A DNA stretch of 64,000 nt from Phellopilus nigrolimitatus (lineage: Eukaryota; Basidiomycota; Agaricomycetes; Hymenochaetales; Hymenochaetaceae). Under the pieces are notes generated by a model that was not told the DNA's origin, did no database searches, and saw only the letters and a list, made by a program, of their open reading frames with translations. The position numbers and the translations under genes are program-made. The stretch lies in the NCBI GenBank assembly GCA_021029095.1, contig JAJOHG010000027.1, positions 62,001 through 126,000 on the forward strand, written 5' to 3'. This document shows positions 46,545 to 56,700 of this stretch, one piece after another; within the stretch, counting starts at the first letter, position 1; every line of letters begins with the position of its first letter.

Positions 46545-49500
46545 ATGCTTTCCGTCGTGAGCCCTGCTCTGCTCGTCATGTCCCCGCACGACGTCCACGA
46601 CGTCCGCGACCCCAACGTCGCCCACGACCCAAGAGACTCTTGGGCCCAGTGGCGCTCCGCCTCTGCCGCCGCCGACCTCCCGACTCCGCCCTCCTCCGTT
46701 CCGCCAAGACGCTCAAAGCCACTCCTCCACCACCACCTCCAAGCGCAGGCGCACGACCCCCACCACCATCGCTACGACCACGACCACCTCACCCTCCCAC
46801 CCATCACCCACCTCGACCGCCACTGGCCGTGCTCGTCGCCCTCGCCATGTACGTTCCGCTCTTCTAAGACCGCTTTGACCGGCCACACTGGCTCTTGTTT
46901 CGGCTCGCTGACTACTGTCCTGCGCTTTGTTCCACGCGTTTTCGGATTCGCTTTTGTTTCGCTTTGATGGCGCAGTGACCCCACCCGACGATGAGATGCA
47001 CACAGAGCCTCTCTGGCGCGACTCAAAACCGGGCCCGTCGCGCCTCCACTCTCCCTTGACCGCGAGCGCATCTCCGTTCCTTGCCTCGCCTTCGCCTTCA
47101 CCAATTGACGAGGACGACGACGAGCAGTACGACCCGATGGACGACGCCCAGGACGAGCTCGAGCCTGCGCAGCAGCAGGCGCAGCAGCGAACGGAGTGGG
47201 ATGCGACGGAATGGCAGAACGAGCTGCAGCAGCAACGCGAGGCAGACCCGTACGTGTACCCGGAACCGGGGCTCGAGCCGGAGACGTCGCACCACCTCGC
47301 AGACTGGGTCACCAACTCCCAGAAGCGTTCTGCGCACTTTATTGCAGAGAAGACGTGCGAGATGGTCTGCTACCTCTGGTTCTCCTCGTCGCTCGGGCCC
47401 AGCGCCGCAGCCGCCTCCCGCCACCGCCGGGAACGCGAGCGGGAGCGTCGGCGCGCCGCGTCTGCCGCCCGTTCAAATGCAAATGGGAACGCCAACTCGA
47501 ACTCGAACTCGGCCTCGAGTGCAGGCTCCCCGCCGTTTGCAGCTCGTCCATTGAGCAATGCGCGCACAGCCAGTCTGCAATTCTGCGCGTCCCCCGAATT
47601 TGTTGCGTTCATGCAGAAGTTGCTCGAGACCACCCAGGTCAGCCAGAGCGTCATCGTGCTCTCGTTGCATTACATTTTCCGCCTCAAGGAGCGCAACGAC
47701 TTCACTCTCGGCAAACCTGGTAGCGAATTCCGCGTCGCAGTTTGTGCTCTCATGCTTGCGAACAAGTTTGTTGACGAGTGCGTGTCGAATTTTTTTAAAA
47801 CCAATATTTCTTGTCTTTTGTTTTGTTTTATTCTAATTTTGATTTTAACTTTTTACAGTAATACGTATACGAACAAGACGTGGTCTGACGTATCTGCAAT
47901 CCCCCTCGACGAGCTCAACAAAATGGAGCGCGAGTTCTTGCTCGGTGTTGGCTTCCGTCTTTTTGTCGACGAGCCCACGTACGACTCCTGGCTCAACCTT
48001 CTCCGCGGACTCGTTCTCGCTAAGGAGCGCGAGCACATGCGCTGGCGCTCCCGTCGCCACGCCGGTCTTATTCTTCCTTGTGTGTCCGCAAGTTCGCAGC
48101 AGCACGCGCAGGAATACGCTGGTAGGCGAGAGAATCACATGGGTCCGAGCAAAGGCTACGGCTACTCCGCGCAGGAGTCCCACCACCACGAGCACCCGCA
48201 GCAGCAGCAGCGCGCGCGCAGCACCTCCCCACACCGTATGCGCGGTTATGCATATGCGCCGGCGTACCCCTTCACTTTCGCCGTGCCCTCCCAGTCGCAC
48301 CTTTCGACGGCCGGCCCGGCGTCCGCGACTACGAGCCAGTCTGCGCAGACCTCCCCGAGCGATGCGTACGGTGGTGCGCGCCCGCACTCCAAGCGCCGTG
48401 CGGCGGACGCGTTCTCGCCGACCTCGGCCACGTTCGCGGCCCGTCAGGCGAAGCGGCCCACCGGACTCGCACTTGATATCGGCGCAGCACTTGCATCGGC
48501 GTCGTCCCATGTGAACGCTAACGGGAACAGCGGTATGCTTGGACGCACGAGTGTCAGTGCACATCCGTACGCAGAGAGCCTGCGCGGGTTTGAGCGCATG
48601 TCCCTAGGCTCCGTGACGCCCGTCGAGCCTCCCCAGCATCAGCAGCAACAGCAGTCCGAACAGTACCAGCACCAGCAGCCGGAGAGGCAGGAGCATACGC
48701 TCGCAGCGCCCTACCGCGGTGCGGACGCCGCGCGCCGCGCACTCCCGTCGCATCTCTACTTCTATGCGCTCGCAAGCTCGCCGATGCGCCCCGTTTCTGC
48801 CGCGTCAACCGCGACCGCTGCGGTGTCGGAGGCATCCACGGTCGTCCCTGGGCCTGTGGAGGTGAAGATCGAGGAGGCGGATGCAGAGGCAGCGATGGGC
48901 GGCGAGGCGTTCTACCCGCCCGGTGCGGAGAGGAAGGCGCGACTGAGGTACAGCCGGGCGCCTGCGCAGGCGGGCAATGGGTACTATGGTGCCTATGGCT
49001 ATAACGGCAACCATCCAGCTTATGGGACGTATGGACAGACGGCGTACAGCAACGGTAGCTACGCACAGCAGACCGCCGAGCGCACGTATTCGACATCGAC
49101 GTCCGCGCAGTTGTCTTCGTCTTCGTCTGGATCGAGCTCGAGCGCATACATCGAACCTGCGTCCGTTCGAGCGGCACCCACGCCACTCTCTGCTCTCCCT
49201 TCCACGCACCTCCCCAATCCTCACCAACGTGTCCAATCGCACCATCAGCAAACCCAAGCACAGGCGCACACCCAAACGGGTCCGTACCACCTCCCGCCCC
49301 TCGCACTTGCGCTCTCGCTCGCGCCGCCCGCCCCGCGCATCGGCCATACGCAGAGCGCGCGCACGAGTCCACTGCCGAGCTTCGCAGACATGTACGGCGC
49401 GGTCGCTGGCCCGTCGATGTCCGCGTCTCATTGTCCGCCGCTGATGTACACGACCGCGCCGCCGAGCGAGAGCGTCGACGGGGTGTACGCACCGCACGTC

Positions 49501-49929
49501 CAGCACACGCACCACCACATACATACGCACCACCACGCGCCCGCGCCCGCGTACAAGCCCTACACGCCGGCGCCCGCGCAGATGCACGCATACAGGCAGC
49601 AGCTGCACGCTCCGCCGCCGCACCACCACCACCAGGCGGTGACCGCAACGTCGCTCGCGAGCGCGCTCGGCGAGCCGCAGCCCGCGGCGTTCGCGAATGC
49701 GGGCCCGCCGGGCGTCGCACACTTCTACAGCTCGGGCGCGGGGGGTGCGCCGTACGCGTACTCGCCTTTGCGCGGCTCCAGCGCGGGCAGTGTCGCTGGC
49801 GGCGCTGGGTTTAGCGGTGGTGCGATGGGCGCGCCGCAGAGTCTGAGTGCGGGCGGTGTGCCGATGGAATCGCAGAGCGTCGGTGCGAGCCCGAGCGCGT
49901 ATATCTATGCGCGCGGGCGTCGGCTGTAA
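46545..49929 (+). CDS. PCL-type cyclin (cyclin N-terminal domain) with long disordered tail
   Basis: Three exons: 46545-46848, 46976-47777 and 47859-49929. Start ATG 46545 (MLSVVSPALLVMSPHDVHD) or the downstream ATG 46578. The cyclin box spans from about SAHFIAEKTCEMVCYLWFSS, then EFVAFMQKLLETTQVSQSVI, YIFRLKERNDF, FRVAVCALMLANKFVDDN and TYTNKTWSDVSAIPLDELNK to FRLFVDEPTYDSWLNLLRGL. This matches the fungal PHO80/PCL-like cyclins that activate a Pho85-type kinase in cell-cycle or nutrient control. Typical PCLs end soon after the box; here ~630 more residues follow, rich in Ser, Ala, Gln (HQQQQQSEQYQHQQP) and His (HTHHHIHTHHH), probably disordered. The second intron (81 nt) is a stop-free multiple of three. 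A large minus-strand open frame over the GC-rich tail is a shadow. Confidence 0.88.
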
Positions 49930-52796
49930 TTGGTTGCTCTGACTTTTTTTCTTTCTTTCTTTTTTTCCCGTTTTTTTCTTCTCAATTTCTTCCCTTTCTG
50001 CATAATGGACGTGACATACTCGAGAAACCTTTTTCCTCTTCCAATTCTTCACCGGCTCATGCTGCGAATCCGAGCCTCTCCTTGACTTGGGCTCTCTTGC
50101 TTTTTCTTTGCTTTCGCCTCTGCTGCGATTCATCCCATGCGATTGCTCTAGCTCTTTCCCATGCATAATGCACGGAGCGGCCTCACCTCAGGCGTCGTTC
50201 CGCACCCCTCTTCCTATTCACCCTTCTCCGTTTCTCTGTTTTTGTCCGCTACGCTACTCTACCGCTGCACCTGCCAAAGTCCTGCCTTGCCCTAACGTCT
50301 GCATACAGCATTCACACATACTATTTCCCTGTTTCGTCACTGTTACTTATCCACTTCAATTTCCAGTTCACGACAGCACACATTATTACCTGCTCGCTTC
50401 GCTCACCTATCATCATTCACATCCATATTCACTCTGCATGCACTCCGAATCGCAGCCCAAGTCCAATGCAAAACGTTATTAGTATTCTATAAATTAGTAT
50501 ATATAGCTTCGTACGATCACGGAGGCTGACCTCAAAGTAACTTCGCCTTCTTTTTTTTTTCTACAGTATACCTTTACGCCATCATGATATATTTTTTTCG
50601 CCCTTCCCGCGGCTAGTTACTTAGTGGTATACTACATGGTAAAAATCGTTGTATGTACGTACATCTTTGAATAACGAAGAAGAGTGAGATATAAGAACGT
50701 TGATGAGGATGAATAGGAAAAACTTGTAGAACATGGAGGTGGACATGACAACGGGTTACGAGGCGCACGCGGAATCCGGATGCACATGCAATTGTATATG
50801 TCTGCTAACCACTCGCAGGCGTTTCCTAGCTCCGTAGACATTCGCGTCCGATCAGCGGACTCGCGCACTGCGGACGCGTCGGTTGCCACCCATCGCCGAG
50901 AAAGGCAATAGCAGGCGTTGTGGATGCATATTGACGCGTCGCGATAGGCGCTATGGCTAATCGCAGTTTCACGTGCACGCAAGGGTAGATATGAGGCAGC
51001 TTTGTCAGACGGCCGAGGATGGCATGCACACGCTCTCGGACTCGGAGCGCCGTTCGTTATCCCCTCAGAGATAGAGGCTGCGACGCCTCTGGTGACTCTG
51101 ACTCTGACATTTGACTTCTTACTTTTTTTTTTGGCACAGCTTTTCGCACTCGTCGGCGATTGCGCTCAAAAAGAGGCGCATCGCCGGAGCTACGCACAGG
51201 ACATCGATCGATGCGTGCCTTGCTTGCCGCTCGAACGGGATAACTGTGCATGTCAATTCATGTTGCGTAGTCGGGGGAGCCGACCCCGACCCCGGCCGAG
51301 GCCTTCGAATTGCTCATTATACCGGAAATACCCCTTTTTTCGCGAGCTGGCGGTAGTGCCCTCCCGCGTTCCTGTTCTTGATAGCGATGCAAATGCGGAG
51401 CGGCGTGGGCAGATAGCTGGCGGCCGCGGAATTCCAACTTGTGTCAACGTGAAGATCTATAGAATGAGCTGAAAATGGCCGCTTGAGTGCGCGTACATGC
51501 ACTTCTCACAGCGCTGATGAACGCTAGAGCTTTTTGCTGTTCTTGCTCGTGATGATTATTCGTTCTCCGAGCTTGACGAGTGATTCAGAGGACCCAGAGG
51601 GTTCGTGCTCTTGGAGCCACGATAGCCGTGACGCCACCAATTAGATTGTTCGATGATGTTCTTAAAACTGGAGCTGGGCTGAGCAAAACGCCTGCTCGGC
51701 TCGGAGAGAATGGAAGGAGAGGGAAAAGCAAATAAGGAAGGGTTGCGTGTATGTGTATGTTTGTAGTAAGTGCGTGGTTACTTACTTACTTTGAGCTAGA
51801 CCTGCCGGGTAACTATAATAAAGAGGAAGGGTAACTTCTTAACGAAGGCATCGCTTACTTACAAATGTGGCTGCTGCATACCTACATGTATTTGACAATT
51901 GATCGAGATCAACTTTGCTTACGCTCGGCCCGAGCTTGTTGTGATCGCTCGACGTGTCCTATGTGTTTTTCTTTTCTTTCTTGATCCTTGCTCCGGATTG
52001 ATGTCGATATGCCATTTTTATTTTCATTAAAACGCGCCTCATCCCCCGAGGCTTCCATGCATCGTCTTTACAGCGGCACAGTTCAACATATGGCAGTGTT
52101 AGACTGAGGATGTGAAATCGAACATTGTTCGTTGAAGGTGTAACGCCGCACGACAGACGAGTTAGAGCAGAGGCCATGGAGATGTCGGCAGGTCAAAAGA
52201 GGCAGCGCGGTTTCCCGCTCGGTCTTCAGGCGGAAATGTGTGAACTTAGAGAGGTTCGGGAACCTCCGTCGAAACGCCATGGTGGATGAACACGATTGCA
52301 TTGTGGACGAAGACCGCGAGTGCGTAATAACGCAGCCACGTACTTCGTGCCTCAGACCAGTGTCCATGGGCACAAGCGGATGCGATCCACCGCACATGTG
52401 CCACTTATCAAAGCCAATGGAGAAAGGAGCTCACAATAGGCGAATCGATTTATTGAAGGTCGATGTGCGATGTAGACGATGCCAACTACCGAGTCAATCG
52501 AATTGGCGAACCGGGATTAAGAATACGGTGCAGACAAAGAAACGCGGCTCGAAAAAGGCCCGGTTTCAATTGCCCCCTTGTCAACTGCGCGAGATCACAA
52601 GCATGCGACCGTCTTCCATCCGTAGCGGCCCTGCTGCTCCATCTGCCTCCTAAAACTGCAGCGCGTGAACGGACACGTTTCGTATGCGCGAAGACTACCA
52701 TCAGCCTATTATGTTTGTGGATTGTCATGATTGAGGGTAGGGGTGGTTGCTGCTAATATGCACTGAATAGCGGATTATCTGATGGCAATTATGATT
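49930..52796. other. Intergenic, no gene supported
   Basis: Cyclin 3' flank with long T/C runs (49945-49985), then ~2.3 kb of short frames on both strands. A minus-strand hydrophobic stretch (RYYALAVFVHNAIVF, ~52315-52360) is isolated and ends in a stop. Nothing else recognised. Confidence 0.45.
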
Positions 52797-53598
52797 TCAT
52801 GTGCGGGCGTTACTCGAACTTGGATCGTCCTGGGCGAACACGGGCGATGCAGCGGCTCGGTGCAGGAGAGTTTCCCGGGCCGTCTCCTCGGCGATGTGCG
52901 TCCCAAGGAAGGCCTGAGTGAAAAAGTAGCCAGAGAGGACACCAGTTACTGCATCAGGGAAGGTGTTTCAGCAAGAGATTCCGACTCAGTCGAGTTGATC
53001 GCAACAGCTCTAAGGTGATAAGATTGAGTTGAGAGCTGAGTGAGATTGAAGCTCTTGTGTTTGATTATTGGCAAGGCACACGCGTGTTGCGCGCCAATGC
53101 AAACAAGAAGCTTGTGAATGGATTCCGGCGATACTCAAAGGGATTGCATATTGATCGACTTCCGAATTGAAGGGGGAAAAAAAGAGAATACGGGGAGAAA
53201 GAGGCCGAGAAAACTTACAGATGCCGCACAGGAGTGTTTTGTTTCTGTCGAAGCGCAGGGCACGCATACCTATCACTCCTGGAAATCGAGACGAAACTAA
53301 AATCAGCCCGATCGGATTGACGAAGGGAAACAGTAAAAGCGACAAAAGCTTTAGCGTCCGAAACCCAAAACGATCACGAACCTCCGACAAATCCTGATGT
53401 GACTCCTGCAGACATGCCTTCCATCCGCGCTTTCTGCGGTGCGAAACCTCAGTAAGCATACAGCAGTTCTCTGCTGATGCTTTTGTTGACATGAGAAGAC
53501 GTGATGTGGTCACTACGCACCCTGGCACAATTCGCGAGCACTTCTGGTCTCAGCTGCACTGACTCGGTGTGCGCTTGCAATGCAACCGTATCATCCAT
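52797..53598 (-). CDS. Small two-helix membrane protein, four exons, unassigned family
   Basis: Exons (minus strand): 53598-53521, 53433-53382, 53278-53219, 52948-52797; all junctions are GT-AG and the phases join to a 113-residue frame. It starts MDDTVALQAHTESVQLRPEV, continues LANCARKARMEG, then two Gly-rich hydrophobic segments, MSAGVTSGFVGGVIGM and TLLCGILTGVLSGYFFTQAF, separated by RALRFDRNK, and ends with a polar tail (SPVFAQDDPSSSNART). The N-terminal helix plus glycine-zipper pair recalls small organellar inner-membrane proteins such as OCIA-domain proteins, but that link is a guess. No single open frame exceeds ~50 useful codons here, so it is easily missed. It is divergent from SPO22, start codons 169 bp apart. 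Confidence 0.78.
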
Positions 53599-53767
53599 AT
53601 CTGCTGCGCGTGGTTAGGGGCTAAGTTCGGTCTGGCTCGTTGGAACACGAGAGTGGCTGGTGCAAGCGGAAAAGGAAATTGCCTGATCAGGACCCGGAGG
53701 CAGATTATTATGTGTGACAGGCTTGTGACTATTCGTTCCCTCTTGCACTTGAACGCGTCGCGACGCG
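53599..53767. promoter_or_regulatory. Shared bidirectional promoter region, small membrane protein (-) / SPO22 (+)
   Basis: Only 169 bp lie between the two divergent ATGs, so both 5' leaders and core promoters must fit or overlap here. No clear TATA element was seen. Confidence 0.5.
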
Positions 53768-56700
53768 ATGTCCTCGCACAAACGAAAGGCCGTGCCAAGC
53801 ACGACGCAGCCCCAGGAGACATTCAATATAATAATAGGTCTTCCTGTTGTCATCTTCCGCGCTTAGAGTGAACTCTGATACCGTTTTTCACATAGGAGTT
53901 ACCGCGAGAGTTAAGCCCAAGCTCGCTGATCTAAGGAGGAAAGACGCTCGGCACGCACTTCTGGATGATCTCCAGCATCTCGCAGTGCTCGGAGAAACCT
54001 TGACAGAACAGCGTCAGAGGGGGAAGATTTCTGGCGAGGTTGCCGACACCCTGGATCGCGAAGGTGTGCGCGCAGTCATTGTTCTTGACCCCTGCTGACT
54101 GATTGCACTCGTCTATCACTCAGGCGTCCATTTGTGGAATGTGTCGAGCCTCGTTCGGAATCCATCAGACTGCGACGAAGATCAGAGTTTGTTTGCGGCG
54201 CGTAAGTGTTCAACAGTACGGCGCTTTAGTTCCGGCGATGCATGGACAGCTGGAAAATAACGCTTACTTCTTGCGGCATACTTCTACGCGATTAGTCAGA
54301 CTCGCTGGATTTCGTCTGATAGAGGCTGGGATTGAGCAGAAGCCTGGCGTTGAAAGTACGTTTTTAAATTCGTGTGCAGCGAATTTCGTGAGAGCGCAGC
54401 TCAACTTGACGTTTTGTTCTCGTCGGCTGTATATGTAGCTCTTATCAATGTTCTTCAATTGGCAAGTAAAACTGGAACAGCCCTATCCGGTACGTCTCGA
54501 TTCTAAGATGAACCTGCCTGACTAAATCATTGAACCTCGTTTTTTTACTGTTCGTTGGGCTTCGTTCCATTTGTGAATGTATATGCTTCCATGGGTACAT
54601 CAGACAGCGGAAGGAACGACATTGCTGCCAGCGTTCTTGGGTGTGCGGCAAAGGCAAGCTACTCACGCGCTGGCTTGCTGACCTGAACTTCCGAATCAAA
54701 CTAAGAATACGCCTTCAGTTTGAAGAACAGCTGCGAAACTCAGAAGACGCCACAAACACCCACGATCAGGCGAAGGCCCGAGCGGTGGTTCTTTACTATT
54801 GCAGTCGCATGCTCACCGTGCGTCGCATCTGTCTGAGCTCGCGAGCTGCATGAACTCGGCAGCTTAAACAATGATCAGTCATACTAACCGTCTCGTTCCT
54901 TATTCCTTGTTCCTCATTCCTTAGGCATGGCGAGATGGCAACGATGCCATCGCACAATTCATGCTCGAGAAGATTACAGGTTTGGTGGTCCCAACGACCT
55001 TGTTTTGGCAGCCCTGCTCATGTGCTTCTCTCAAATTTCTTTCAAACTCAGAGAATGATGAAAAGCGTCTTAGTCTCATCACTATACCTGACGTAAGGGT
55101 TCCCACATATGATTCATCTGTATTGCAGAGCTCACGAGTATTGCGTTAATTGCATCGATTGACCAAAAAAAGCGAGAGCTTCTAGCTGTCAAGATACTGG
55201 AGATAGGCAAATCGATTCTGAAAGCATGCTCCCGGACGCCAGGCGACGGAGATGCGAGACTCGCGGATTCAAAGAGGGCTCAGGATGCTGTGAGATGGAT
55301 TCGGAAAGCTTTCGCTCTGGTAGAGAAAATGGAAGACTCTGAGAGCTCCGGTATGGCGGTACTAAAGGTAGGCTGTCTTCCTTACAAACATGAGGCCTCA
55401 TCTCACGCACATGCCTTCATGGCTGCTAGAGGGGAATACTACGTAGTCTGGGTCAGTTTGCTCTAGAACATGACTTCTGTGCCGTTCTTAATGACCCTTC
55501 CGCTTAGCTCGGGCATACTACCTTTCGTCGTCGATTGAGGCCGAGAACCTTGTGCGCGCCGAAACGACCCTACAGGAGCTCATTGCTTCTATCGACAACT
55601 CCACAGACAATGTAAACAGCTACGCTTTCTTCATTTCTCCTACAGGGCTCACGCAGGCTTTATCCAGGCTAATCCGGAACATCACCAACTGCGATGGATG
55701 CGGCTAGCCGTTCTCAAGAAGCGAAAGGCGCCGGAACTTGCGATGCAGGAAGGTGAGTTTGGGCTCTAAATTCATTGCGCAGTTGTGGCGTCTCTAACCC
55801 ACGCACGAATTGTTTGTGCAGCGTTTGTGTCAATAGTCGACCACACCATTTTTACAGAGTCGGAAGTCACGGAGTAAGTGACAAATCACCCGAGTATACG
55901 CCCTATGCGGCAGATGCGGCATTAACTCCCCTTCTGACTTCTGGACTATTCCCATTTCAGTATACTTCAGGAATTACGAACCTTGAGTCACCAGCAGTGC
56001 GTTCCCGCAGTTCATACTCTCTGACCGTGTGCTGTTGTATTCTAAACCCGGCCTTATCCAGCAAGCTAGTATCCGACGTTCTTCAACGTTGTATTGAGCG
56101 GCTATTAGATGGTCCTGCCGAGAATGCAAACTTCGTCGATCGTTTCCTGCTTTCCCTGCTATCCCACTGCTCCAGAGATCAAGAACACTCGAGGGCGATT
56201 AAAAGCATAGAAACCGGATGCTCATGTGAGTTTGAACTTCCTTGTTTAGTCGTGTTCTTACGATAATTCCGACCCGCGCTGAAAAGCTCTCACTGCTTCT
56301 GAGTTTGAGCTTGAAAGGGCGCCTGCGATGGCCTGCCTGATTGTAAGGGAACTGCCTTTTCCTGGCCCGATAATCATTATAAACACGGCGCTTCTATAGA
56401 CCATTTGGAAAGTTGGCGATCGACATTACCAGATGAAGAAGTGGTCACAAGCAGCAGATTGGTTCCTTACGGGAACGCACAAGGCTTTTGCGAGCATAGC
56501 GCAGTTAAACAGTACGAAGTGCTTTCGGAAGGCCGCTCTATGTTACGTTGAACAGCGCGAATATGCGCGCGCTTCTCAAATCATACAACGATGTCCGAGT
56601 GGCCAGTCAAGCACGTTCTATCTCCTTTTCTTAACCGCTGTTTATCAAGGTACGGAGCTTTCGTTCTCAGTTTGGAGAAGGCGTCTGACGTCTCGGTAGG

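Noticed and set aside
48554..49720. 388-codon minus-strand open frame, same region
   Set aside because: Same antisense shadow in another phase; overlaps the cyclin and the other shadow frame.
48805..50166. 453-codon minus-strand open frame over the cyclin tail
   Set aside because: Arg-rich composition is the antisense of a GC-rich, Ala/Ser/His-coding plus-strand gene; no domain, and the plus strand has a recognised cyclin.
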